The notes under the pieces were generated by a model. That model was not told the DNA's origin and made no database searches. It was given only the letters and a program-made list of their open reading frames with translations. 64,000 nt of DNA from Anaerolineaceae bacterium (lineage in GTDB: Bacteria > Chloroflexota > Anaerolineae > Aggregatilineales > Phototrophicaceae), in NCBI GenBank assembly GCA_026708325.1, contig JAPOVC010000029.1:1-64000 (forward strand), given 5' to 3'. Of this stretch, positions 42,816-51,222 are shown one piece after another; the first letter of the stretch is position 1, and every line of letters starts with the position of its first letter. A program made the position numbers and the translations under genes.

Positions 42816-44335
42816 CAGGAGGGGCCCGCGAGCCAGTGCGGCACGGGCGGCGCCGGCGACTGACGGCGGCCGTTGCGCATTTCCTGGCTACAGATGACCT
42901 CGTCCAGCAAACGGGCCGTCAGTGACGCCCGCAAGGGGGCGTACTCCGCTTCGTTCCACAGGTTGGTCATTTCGGCCGGGTCGTTCACGCGGTCGTAGAG
43001 CTCGCCAGGCTGCCCGTTCATGGTGTGCACCAGCTTCCAGCGCAGTGTGGTCAACACGCGCATTTTCATCGGCACGAAATCATCGTCGTTTTCGGTTAAC
43101 ACGGCGTCGCGCAGCGGACCTTCGGCGCCGGCCAGTTGCGCGCGCATGGAGTGTCCCTGCATCCCTTCCGGCAGCGCGATGTCCGCCAGGTCCAGCAGCG
43201 TGGGCGCGATGTCCAGGGTGCTGGCGACTTCCTGACGAAACTGCCCCCGGGCGATGCCCGCGCCGCGCCAGATTAGCGGGACGCGCAGGGCAGAATCGTA
43301 AGGCAGGCCCTTGCCATAGAGACCATGGTCGCCCAGATGCTCGCCATGGTCGGAAGCGAATACCACGATGGTGTTGTCCGACAGACCGTTGGCCTCCAGC
43401 GCGTCCAGAATGCGACCCACGTTGTGGTCGATGAGGGCGACCATGCCGTAGTAAAGCGCCTTGACCTGCTGCCAGTCCGCCAGACTGAATTGCGACCAGT
43501 CGTGCGGCGGTACGCCGATCACGCGGTCAGCGGGGCTCCCGTCTGCGCGTCGGACCCCCGCGTCCCGGCGAAAGTAGACCTGTTCGTGCAGGGGTGGCAG
43601 GCCGCTGGCTTTCGTCAGCGGGGGCAGGGGCGCCGGCATGTCCGCGGGGTCGTGGAGGCTGGCCCAGGGTTCCGGCGCCATGAAGGGATAGTGCGGGTCG
43701 GGGAAGGAGACCTGCAGAAAGAATGGTCGTTCGTCCTTACTTGCGCTGGAGAGAAAGGAAGCGGCGCGCATCCCCAGGTAGTTGCTGGAGTGGACCTGCT
43801 CCGGCAGTTCCCAGGTCCAGCAATCGATTCCCGGCGCTAAACGCCGCCGCCCCTGCAGTCGCTCGCGCCAGTTCGGGCATTGTTCGTCCAGCCAGGGGGT
43901 GTAACGCGGGCCGAAACAACGGTCGCCGTGGCCGTTGACCAAATCGACCTCGCGAAAGCCATAGTAATGACCCTGTTCGTCCAGCGCCGCGTCGAGAGCC
44001 TGCGGCTCCGCCCCCTGGGGCACGAAATGCAGCTTGCCGAGGGAGGCCGTGCGCCAGCCGGCGGCATGCAACACATGCGCCAGAAAGCGGGGATCGTCGG
44101 GCGTGTGGCAACCCACCATGCGCGTGCCGAGGGTGGAAGGCCAGCAGCCGCTCAGAATGGAGGCACGACTGGGCGTACAGGAGGGCTGGGTGACCATACA
44201 CTGGCTGAAACGCGTGCCTTCCGCCGCCAGGCGATCGATGTTGGGTGTTTGAACAGGCGAGTTGCCGGCGCAGGAGAGCGCGTCGGCGCGCAATTCGTCA
44301 CAGAGGACCAGCAAGATGTTGGGTGGCTGCGGCAT
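42815..44335 (-). CDS. Type I sulfatase (last gene of the sulfatase-sialidase operon)
   Basis: A 506-residue sulfatase. The signature is PSCTPSRASILSGC, with the Cys to be converted to formylglycine; it lies near residue 50. MPQPPNILLVLCDELRADAL carries the first metal Asp, and FASDHGEHLGDHGLYGKG the second metal site. No signal peptide: translation begins right at the first strand. ATG 44335 overlaps the sialidase stop in TGATG, so the two are translationally coupled. The related arrangement in the same operon suggests it desulfates an imported oligosaccharide. Confidence 0.9.
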   Translation of the reverse strand: MPQPPNILLVLCDELRADALSCAGNSPVQTPNIDRLAAEGTRFSQCMVTQPSCTPSRASILSGCWPSTLGTRMVGCHTPDDPRFLAHVLHAAGWRTASLGKLHFVPQGAEPQALDAALDEQGHYYGFREVDLVNGHGDRCFGPRYTPWLDEQCPNWRERLQGRRRLAPGIDCWTWELPEQVHSSNYLGMRAASFLSSASKDERPFFLQVSFPDPHYPFMAPEPWASLHDPADMPAPLPPLTKASGLPPLHEQVYFRRDAGVRRADGSPADRVIGVPPHDWSQFSLADWQQVKALYYGMVALIDHNVGRILDALEANGLSDNTIVVFASDHGEHLGDHGLYGKGLPYDSALRVPLIWRGAGIARGQFRQEVASTLDIAPTLLDLADIALPEGMQGHSMRAQLAGAEGPLRDAVLTENDDDFVPMKMRVLTTLRWKLVHTMNGQPGELYDRVNDPAEMTNLWNEAEYAPLRASLTARLLDEVICSQEMRNGRRQSPAPPVPHWLAGPS

Positions 44336-45438
44336 CAGCCGCAATCCCGTCCGCCCGTCAGCCAGGCGAGATTGAAACGCGCCAGGGCGAGGAAATCGTC
44401 CGTGCTGTCGCCGCCGCTGCGGCCGCGCTCAAAGGCGCAGAGAATGCTGCCATCCGGGGCCACCGCCAGCGCGCTGTAGCCGGAATTGCCGGACTCTACG
44501 ACGCGATCCACCGGCCAGGTGCGGCAGTCGTCGTAGCTGAGTTTGACGCTCAGGTTGCGGCGTCGGCGCAGGTTGCCGGAACCCTTGCTGTCGATGCCAT
44601 CCACGTTGTGGGGATTGCTGAACAGGACACGGCTGCGCCCTTCGGCTGCGACGCTGTAACGAAACAGCGTGCCCTGACAGGTCGGTTCAAGCAGGGCAGG
44701 GTCAAGCCAGGGCGTGGCCCACTCCCCGCCGCCGTCCGCGGAAACGCTGATGACGCGGCGTCGAACGCCCGCGCCATTGCGCATGTTGAGCAGGACGCGT
44801 CCGTCCTCCAGTTCAATCGCGCAGCACTCGTTCAGGCTGGGCACCACGTCCGGCACCAGTTTTCCGCGCCGCCAGGTCCGACCCTCGTCGTCGCTGAAAA
44901 TCGTGCCGCAACGGTTGGGGCGGTGGGCCTTCGTCTTTGAGATGGAGAGCCAGACCGGAAAAAGCAGTCGACCGCTACGCAGGCGGATGCCGTTGGGCAG
45001 GCCGATGGCCAGTACGCCCCAGTCGTATTCCGGTCGGAACTGCTCGAAGGTCGACGTAATCTCCACCGGCTCGCTGAAACTGGCGCCATCGTCACTGGAA
45101 ACCATGGTGAAGGCGCGCGCGTAGCCGCTGCAAAAGCCGACGTGAATTCGACCGTTTTCCCTGTCCACCAGGGTGTTGCAGTTGTGCACCGGCCCCGACC
45201 CGAAGTCTGCACCGCGCACCAGCAGTGAGGGCGGCTCCCAGCTGTGTCCGCCATCCAGGCTGCGACGCATCAGCAGGTCGCTGTCGTCCCAGTCACCGCC
45301 GCGACCGCGGCGCGCTTCCGTATGCACCAGGACGGCACCGCCGGGCGTGACGCAGAGCCCCGGAATTCGGAAGTTGGCGTAGCCATCGTCGCCGGCCGTG
45401 AAGAGATTCTGGACGGAGAAGTGGGGCTCGCGGGTCAT
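44335..45438 (-). CDS. Sialidase (GH33), cytoplasmic-looking
   Basis: A 367-residue six-bladed beta-propeller exo-alpha-sialidase. The GH33 hallmark FRIPG (residues 23-27, with the arginine of the triad) is present, followed by HTEARRGRGGDWDDSDLLMRRS with the acid/base Asp, LEPTCQGTLFRY and RVLFSNPHN for the other arginines, and SGNSGYSALAVAPDGSILC with the nucleophilic Tyr. Asp-box repeats are SLDGGHSW, SDDEGRTW and SADGGGEW. No signal peptide, so it should act inside the cell on imported sialosides. Its stop overlaps the last sulfatase start; it follows the second sulfatase by 18 nt. Confidence 0.88.
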   Translation of the reverse strand: MTREPHFSVQNLFTAGDDGYANFRIPGLCVTPGGAVLVHTEARRGRGGDWDDSDLLMRRSLDGGHSWEPPSLLVRGADFGSGPVHNCNTLVDRENGRIHVGFCSGYARAFTMVSSDDGASFSEPVEITSTFEQFRPEYDWGVLAIGLPNGIRLRSGRLLFPVWLSISKTKAHRPNRCGTIFSDDEGRTWRRGKLVPDVVPSLNECCAIELEDGRVLLNMRNGAGVRRRVISVSADGGGEWATPWLDPALLEPTCQGTLFRYSVAAEGRSRVLFSNPHNVDGIDSKGSGNLRRRRNLSVKLSYDDCRTWPVDRVVESGNSGYSALAVAPDGSILCAFERGRSGGDSTDDFLALARFNLAWLTGGRDCG

Positions 45439-45456
45439 GATTTCGCTCCGGTGGCG

Positions 45457-46851
45457 TCAGTAGCGGCTAATCTGGGGCGGGCCGAGGTCGACGGCCAGCG
45501 CCAGGGCATCGAAGCTGCGCTTCATCAACTCGTGTCGCACGTCGCGGTATTCGACGTCATTCCAGAGGTTGTTGAATTCGCCCGGGTCCTCTTCCAGGTC
45601 AAAGAGTTCGCCCGGTTCATAGCCGTGGTAGACGACGATTTTGTAACGGCGGTCGCGCAGCATGGTGGCGTATGAGCAGGAAAACTGGTCGCGTTCGATG
45701 GAGTTGAGCGCGCTGTAAAACTCGCTGCGCACGAAGTCGCGATGTTGTGCCGGGTCCGCCTCTCCGCGCAGGATGGGCAACAAAGAACGACCCTGCATGC
45801 GCGCCGGCGCGGGCAGGTCATGGATGTCGAGCAGGGTGGGGGCGATGTCCAGCAGTTCGACGAGCGCGTCACTGACCAGGCCCGACTCAATGTGGCCAGG
45901 CCAGGAGAAGATCAGGGGTACGCGGACCAGGCCCTCATAGAAGCGGCAGCCCTTGGCCACCAGACCGTGGTCCCCCAGCATTTCGCCATGGTCGCTGGTG
46001 AAAATGATGAGCGTGTTCTCGCGCTGCCCCGTCCGGTCGAGCGCATCCAGCATGCGGCCCAGGTTGTCGTCGATGAGTTCGATCATGGCGTAATAGGCGG
46101 CCTGAATGTGTCGCGCGTTGAATTCCTCTGGCCGTCGCACGGGATTCTGGAAGTCGATTCCGGCGAGGGCAGTCTGGGCCTGCAGGTCGCTTTCGCGAAA
46201 AAGGGGGCCGGGCAGGGTTGCCGGGTCATAGCGCTGCATGTAGGACGACGGCGGGTCGAAAGGCACGTGCGGATCAAAGATGTTGACGCTCATTAGCCAG
46301 GGCTTGCCGGCCGTTTCGATGTGGTCGATGGCGCGGTCCGTGCACCAGGTGGTCTGGTGTAACTCCGGTGGAAAGTTGTCCGGGTCTTCCAGGAATTCGC
46401 GCTGCTCGTGCCCCTGGCTGCGCAACCAGTCGGCCCAGTCGTGCTGACCCGGCTCCCACTCCGAGCTGGAGCCGTGGCTCCAGTGAAAGACGCGGTAGCC
46501 GTCATCCTGCGGACGCGGCTCCACGCGACCCTGGGCGCCGGCCAGATGCAGTTTGCCACTGAGGCCGCAGTCCACGCCGGCGTCGGCCAGCAGTTTGGTC
46601 ACCAGCGGCGCGGCCTCCGCCCAGCGCTCGTTGCCATTCATGCAACCGTGCACACTGCCGGGATACATGCCGGTGAGAAAGCTGGCGCGACTGGGCGTGC
46701 AAATCGGGCTTTGGCAGAAGGCGTGAGTGAAGGCCACGCCCTCCTGCACCAGGCGATCGACGTTGGGCGTGTGGATGTGCTCGTTGCCAAGGGCATGAAT
46801 CGTGTCATGGCGTTGCTGGTCGGTGCAAATCCAGAGAATATTGGGCTTCAT
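45457..46851 (-). CDS. Type I sulfatase (second in the operon)
   Basis: A 464-residue sulfatase. It has SPICTPSRASFLTGMYPG with the formylglycine Cys, MKPNILWICTDQQR at the N-terminus with the metal Asp, and FTSDHGEMLGDHGLVAKG at the distal metal site. It starts without a signal peptide. Its ATG overlaps the stop of the BNR-repeat gene in TGATG. It resembles the other two in the operon but differs throughout, so the three probably address different sulfate positions rather than being recent copies. Confidence 0.9.
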   Translation of the reverse strand: MKPNILWICTDQQRHDTIHALGNEHIHTPNVDRLVQEGVAFTHAFCQSPICTPSRASFLTGMYPGSVHGCMNGNERWAEAAPLVTKLLADAGVDCGLSGKLHLAGAQGRVEPRPQDDGYRVFHWSHGSSSEWEPGQHDWADWLRSQGHEQREFLEDPDNFPPELHQTTWCTDRAIDHIETAGKPWLMSVNIFDPHVPFDPPSSYMQRYDPATLPGPLFRESDLQAQTALAGIDFQNPVRRPEEFNARHIQAAYYAMIELIDDNLGRMLDALDRTGQRENTLIIFTSDHGEMLGDHGLVAKGCRFYEGLVRVPLIFSWPGHIESGLVSDALVELLDIAPTLLDIHDLPAPARMQGRSLLPILRGEADPAQHRDFVRSEFYSALNSIERDQFSCSYATMLRDRRYKIVVYHGYEPGELFDLEEDPGEFNNLWNDVEYRDVRHELMKRSFDALALAVDLGPPQISRY

Positions 46852-48443
46852 CAGGCGAGGTCCTCCGGCTCAAGGTATACGCCGACGATATGGCTGGTGT
46901 TGGGCACGTCGCCGCAGTTGGTGTAGTCCACCAGAATGATTCCTCCGTCCTCGCGCTGGAACCAGGACGAATAGCCATGATCGGGCATCGGCTGCTGCGC
47001 GGGATGGTTGGCGTGAATCTGGATGAGATGATCGCGCTGGGCCTGGTCCGGCAACTGGCCGTCCGCCGCGACCCAGAGCCACTCGTGGTCTTCCAGTGAG
47101 GGGTTGCCCAGACGATAGTGGATACTGCGCCAGAGGCTGCGCCCGCTGTCGCCATACTGGCCGAACTGGGTGCGGGTCAAGGGGTTGCCTCCGTGAAAGT
47201 CGCTGGCGGGCCATTCCTCGCGATAGATGCTGCGGTGAAAGACCACCTCATCATCCAGCACGACGCGTAACCAGCCGCGCCGGTGGTGCAGACGCAGGCG
47301 ACGCCACTGGCGCATGTCCGCCGCGTGCCGCAGACGATGGCGGCCGCGTTGCATGCGAATGCTGTCTGGCGTCACAGTGACGAGGACGCCCAGGCGTGAA
47401 ATGGAAAGAAAGGCGACGTCGGCGTCGCCTGAGGCCTCGACGCGCAGTTCGGCCTCAAAATCCACCTCGCTGAAACTCGATTGCGGCGGCAGCAGGCTGT
47501 AGCGGCACTCCTGTTCGGGCCCGTTTTCAATGACCAGCGCCTCGTCTTCCATCCGCGCGCTGTACTTGCGGCGCGGTCCGCCAATGACATGTTGCCCGGC
47601 GGCGGCCTCAAGGTCACCGACCCAGGCGTAAGTGCCGAGGCCGCCGTTGACGTTGCGGCCGCTGACCAACACACGTCCGTCCGCCAGTTGTTTGGCGTAG
47701 GGACGGTGGAGGGCGAAGGGCAATTTCTGCGGTGCCGACCAGTTGTGGCCGTTGTCATCGGAGAATGTGACGAAGGAGGGAATGCCACCGGAATGGTTCT
47801 CACGCAGCACGCAGGCCAGTCGCCGGCCGCCGTGCAACAGGACGATCGCGCCCTCACAAAAGCGATGGTAGCCGTCGCAGGCGACGGTGGCGCGCTCCTT
47901 CCATGTGGCGCCGCCGTCCGTCGAGACCCACAGCACCTCGGCAAACTCCTGGTATTCGCCGCGCATCAGGTGCGAGACCACGCCCAGGCTGCCGTCCGGC
48001 AGATCAAGGATGCGGTCCGGTTCGAAGCCGCCGATGCCATTTTCGCGCTGCGCGCGCCAGGTGTCGCCCTGGTCCTCGCTCCAGTAGAGCCAGTTGCCGG
48101 GTGGCTGCTCTTCATGGAAGTGGCCATCGTCATCATGGTCGCAGATGACCACCAGGCGCCCGTCGTTCAGCAGACTGAGACGCGGCGTCACCAGACGTTC
48201 GTCGCCACGGGTCAGGTCGGCCTCGTCGATTTCACGGTGTTTGAACCAGGTGCGGCCATCGTCGTCGCTAGCGAGCAAAGTCAACACCTGGTTTTTCATC
48301 GACCAGTGGGCGTCGGTGTCGGCATAAATCAGCATCAGACGACCCGAAGGCAGGGAGATCAGGTCCGGATTCTTGGTGAAGCGGCCGGGGCTGCGCCAGA
48401 TCTCGAAGACCTTGTGGTCGACCGAACGCGGAGCGATATACAT
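46851..48443 (-). CDS. BNR-repeat (sialidase-fold) protein with C-terminal beta-sandwich
   Basis: A 530-residue protein. The first ~300 residues are a beta-propeller with Asp boxes ASDDDGRTWF, SEDQGDTWRA, STDGGATWKE and SDDNGHNWSA. The GH33 FRIP arginine is not found (the equivalent region reads TKNPDLISLPSGRLMLIYA), so normal sialidase catalysis is doubtful. A lectin-like domain (about 300-450; for example YSLLPPQSSFSEVDFEAEL) follows, then a return to propeller-like strands. No signal peptide. AAAGG lies about 6 nt before the ATG. It may be a glycosidase of another type or a glycan-binding factor in the operon. Confidence 0.75.
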   Translation of the reverse strand: MYIAPRSVDHKVFEIWRSPGRFTKNPDLISLPSGRLMLIYADTDAHWSMKNQVLTLLASDDDGRTWFKHREIDEADLTRGDERLVTPRLSLLNDGRLVVICDHDDDGHFHEEQPPGNWLYWSEDQGDTWRAQRENGIGGFEPDRILDLPDGSLGVVSHLMRGEYQEFAEVLWVSTDGGATWKERATVACDGYHRFCEGAIVLLHGGRRLACVLRENHSGGIPSFVTFSDDNGHNWSAPQKLPFALHRPYAKQLADGRVLVSGRNVNGGLGTYAWVGDLEAAAGQHVIGGPRRKYSARMEDEALVIENGPEQECRYSLLPPQSSFSEVDFEAELRVEASGDADVAFLSISRLGVLVTVTPDSIRMQRGRHRLRHAADMRQWRRLRLHHRRGWLRVVLDDEVVFHRSIYREEWPASDFHGGNPLTRTQFGQYGDSGRSLWRSIHYRLGNPSLEDHEWLWVAADGQLPDQAQRDHLIQIHANHPAQQPMPDHGYSSWFQREDGGIILVDYTNCGDVPNTSHIVGVYLEPEDLA

Positions 48444-48455
48444 GCATGTCCTTTC

Positions 48456-49367
48456 TCAGAAGGGGGCGCAGGCCAGGGCCTCGGGCGCATGGGTCGCTAC
48501 CATGCGCTGGATATCGGTCTTGGCGGACCGGCTGAGGGTGTCCGGCCGGCAGACGCAGCGTCCGCTGCCGAAGCCGCAGAGCGCCATGGCGTATTTGAGG
48601 GTGTTGAGAAAGAAACCGTGCCGGCGCATGCCGCCAAGATCGATGGCCAGTTGTTGCATGGCGTCGTTTTGCGGGTCTTCATAGAGGCGGCGGTAGGGGC
48701 CAGGGATGAGGTTGGCGAAGCCGGGCACCAGACCGTCTGCGCCCTCGCGCAAGGCCCAGGCCGACTGCGCCTCCGAACCTTGCAGCACCTGGAAGTCCGG
48801 ACGGGTTTCGCGCATGGCGAGCAGTTCAGCGAAGAGCGACGGGTCGCCGCCGCTGTCCTTGATGCCGATGATCGACTCGAATTGCAGGGCGTGGCGCGCG
48901 GCCGCGGGCGAGAGGACATTGTGCGTCATGCCGGGGATGTTGTAAAGCACGATCGGCAGGGGACTGTCGGCGGCGACGGCGGCGAAATGGGCGCACTGGA
49001 CGGCCTCGTCCGCCTGAAAGTAGTAGGGCGTGGCCACGACGGCGGCGTCCGCGCCCAGTTCTTTCAAACGCGGCAACCTCTCGCGCACGCGCGAGGCGAC
49101 CGGTTCCATGGCGCCGGCCAGCAGCGGTACGCGTCCGTCGACGGCGCGGACGCTGGCGCGCAGCAGGCTCTCCCTTTGGGCGGTATCCAGCCAGGGCCCT
49201 TCGCCGCTGCTGCCCATGATGAAAATGCCGGAAACGCCGCTGCGCAGCTGAAAGTCGATCAGGCGTTCCACGGCTGCTACGTCGACGTTCCCGTCGACGT
49301 TCCCGTCGGCATCCAGCGGCGTGATGATCGGCGGGATGACGCCCTTCAGAACCACCTTGTCGCCCAT
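48456..49367 (-). CDS. DapA/NanA-family aldolase, possibly N-acetylneuraminate lyase
   Basis: A 303-residue class I aldolase of the dihydrodipicolinate-synthase superfamily. The Schiff-base Lys is in IGIKDSGGD, the catalytic Tyr in VLYNIPGMT, and the pyruvate-binding loop is GSSGEGPW. The superfamily includes N-acetylneuraminate lyase, which splits sialic acid into ManNAc and pyruvate; the adjacent sialidase makes that role attractive, but other 2-keto-acid substrates cannot be excluded. The N-terminal region holds a tandem 12-bp repeat encoding GNVD twice. Its start codon overlaps the stop of the LplC-type permease in TAATG. Confidence 0.85.
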   Translation of the reverse strand: MGDKVVLKGVIPPIITPLDADGNVDGNVDVAAVERLIDFQLRSGVSGIFIMGSSGEGPWLDTAQRESLLRASVRAVDGRVPLLAGAMEPVASRVRERLPRLKELGADAAVVATPYYFQADEAVQCAHFAAVAADSPLPIVLYNIPGMTHNVLSPAAARHALQFESIIGIKDSGGDPSLFAELLAMRETRPDFQVLQGSEAQSAWALREGADGLVPGFANLIPGPYRRLYEDPQNDAMQQLAIDLGGMRRHGFFLNTLKYAMALCGFGSGRCVCRPDTLSRSAKTDIQRMVATHAPEALACAPF

Positions 49368-50245
49368 TAGCCCTTCACACCCCCGATCATGATGCCCTTG
49401 ACAAAATAGCGCTGGATAAAAGGGTAAATGAAGAGCACCGGCACCGTACTCACGATGATCAGCGCCGAGCGCAGCGAGGCTGCCGGCGGCGGCTTCTCCA
49501 TGAAGGAGATTTCTTCCATGCCTTCGAGGGTGGCGGAGCGCAACAGGCCGCGCAGGATAATTTGCAGCGGCTGCAACTCCGATCTGTCGATGTAGATGGC
49601 GGCGTCAAACCAGGCGTTCCAGTGATGCACGGCGTAGAACAGACCGATGGTGGCGATGACCGGCAGCGACAACGGCAGGACCACGCGCAGGAGAATGACA
49701 GGCGCGGTGGCCCCGTCGACGATGGCCGCCTCGCTCAGCTCCTCGGGCAGGCTCATGAAGAAATTGCGCATGATGAGCATGTACCAGGCGTTGACCAGGA
49801 TGGGCACGATCATCGACCACAGGGTGTTGCGCAGGCCCAGATAATCGACCAGCAGAAAACGCGGGATCAGGCCGCCGCTGAAGATCATCGTGATGAAGAC
49901 GAAAATGGTGAGCGGTATGCGCCCCGGCAGTTGCTTCTGCGCCAACACGTAGGCCATGGTGACGGTAAACGCCAGGTTCAACAGTGTGCCGACAACCACG
50001 CGAAAGGCCGTGACACCGTAGGCATTCAGAATGACGCGGCTGCGACGGAAGAGGATGTCGTAGGCGGTGAAATCGATGCCTTCCGGGAAGAGGACGTAAC
50101 CGCCGCGGCGCGCAAACTCGGCTTCGCTGATGAAGGAAGTGGAGAGCACGATGATGAAGGGCAGCAGAAAGGCCAGCGTGACTCCCAGCAACAGGACGTA
50201 AATCACGCCGAGAAAGATCTTTTCGTTGCGCGAAAGTTTCAGCAA
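49367..50245 (-). CDS. ABC transporter permease, LplC/YtcP-like
   Basis: A 292-residue permease with six membrane helices and the EAA loop SEAAIVDGATAPVILLRVVLP. The opening ILLGVTLAFLLPFIIVLSTSF and the closing YFVKGIMIGGVKG are typical of the LplC branch that imports complex polysaccharide fragments. It lies 11 nt after the LplB-type gene and overlaps the aldolase gene. The ATPase is not in the locus; a shared MsmX-like ATPase would be needed. Confidence 0.92.
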   Translation of the reverse strand: MLKLSRNEKIFLGVIYVLLLGVTLAFLLPFIIVLSTSFISEAEFARRGGYVLFPEGIDFTAYDILFRRSRVILNAYGVTAFRVVVGTLLNLAFTVTMAYVLAQKQLPGRIPLTIFVFITMIFSGGLIPRFLLVDYLGLRNTLWSMIVPILVNAWYMLIMRNFFMSLPEELSEAAIVDGATAPVILLRVVLPLSLPVIATIGLFYAVHHWNAWFDAAIYIDRSELQPLQIILRGLLRSATLEGMEEISFMEKPPPAASLRSALIIVSTVPVLFIYPFIQRYFVKGIMIGGVKG

Positions 50246-50256
50246 GGCCGGCCTCT

Positions 50257-51222
50257 CTACCAGATCCCCGGTTGACCCAGGCGGCGGGCCAGGGAGTTGG
50301 CGCCGATGATCAATATCAGCGACACGATTGCCTTGAAGAGGCCGACGGCGGCGGCGAAAGAGTATTGCAGGCGAATGAGGCCCTCGCGATAGACGTAGGT
50401 ATCGAGAATGTCCGAAACGCCGTAGACCGCCGGCGAATACAGCAGCAGGATTTGTTCGAAGCCGGCCTCGAGAATGTGGCCGACTTCAAAGATGAACAGG
50501 ATGACGATGACGAAGCTGATGCCGGGCAACGTGATGTGGCGCGCCATTTGCAGGCGGCTGGCGCCGTCGATGGCCGCCGCTTCGTAGAGGTGCGGGTCGA
50601 TGCCGGCGATGGCCGCCAGATAAATGATACTGCTCCAGCCCACGGTCTTCCAGACGTGGGAACTGACCAGTATGCCGCGGAAGTGGTCCGGGTTGGTGAG
50701 GAAGCTCCAGCTTTCGCCCGTAAGCGAGTTCAACAGGCCGGTGAGGAGGCCGCTGTTGGAGGCCAGCAGGGCCGTGATGAGGCCGGTGACCACCACCCAG
50801 GAGATGAAATGCGGCAAATAGGAAATGGTCTGCACGACCCTCTTGGCGACCGTGCGCGTCACCTCGTTGAGCATGAGCGCAAAAATGATGGGCGCCGGAA
50901 AACCGAAAATGATTTTCAGAACACTGATTTCCAGGGTGTTTCGCATCACGTTCCAGAAGAAAAAGGAATTGAAGAAGCGCGTGAAGTGTTTGAGTCCCAC
51001 CCAGGGGCCATCGATGACGCCTTGCAGGCCGCCGAAAGGTGAAATGTCCTTGAAGGCGATGAGAATGCCGGCCATCGGGGCGTAGTGGAAGATCAGGAAA
51101 TAGAGCAGGGCAGGCGTGATCAGCAGGTAGTAAAAGCGCCACTTGATGAACTTCTTGCGGGCAAGCGACCAACGGCTCTCGCCCGATCGCTGAAGCGGCA
51201 GGGTGCGGGAGGACCGGCTCAT
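50257..51222 (-). CDS. ABC transporter permease, LplB-like
   Basis: A 321-residue permease, the partner of the LplC-like protein. Six membrane helices; the diagnostic N-terminus YYLLITPALLYFLIFHYAPM followed by GILIAFKDISPFGG, and the EAA loop YEAAAIDGASRLQMARHITLP. The start at ATG 51222 overlaps the stop of the preceding sulfatase (ATGA) and has GAGGAAGGG 7 nt upstream; a longer reading would lie inside the sulfatase. LplABC-type importers move large oligosaccharides. Confidence 0.93.
   Translation of the reverse strand: MSRSSRTLPLQRSGESRWSLARKKFIKWRFYYLLITPALLYFLIFHYAPMAGILIAFKDISPFGGLQGVIDGPWVGLKHFTRFFNSFFFWNVMRNTLEISVLKIIFGFPAPIIFALMLNEVTRTVAKRVVQTISYLPHFISWVVVTGLITALLASNSGLLTGLLNSLTGESWSFLTNPDHFRGILVSSHVWKTVGWSSIIYLAAIAGIDPHLYEAAAIDGASRLQMARHITLPGISFVIVILFIFEVGHILEAGFEQILLLYSPAVYGVSDILDTYVYREGLIRLQYSFAAAVGLFKAIVSLILIIGANSLARRLGQPGIW

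Noticed and set aside
47481..49370. Long open frame on the plus strand (about 629 codons)
   Set aside because: It is antisense to the BNR and aldolase genes and shows no recognisable motif.
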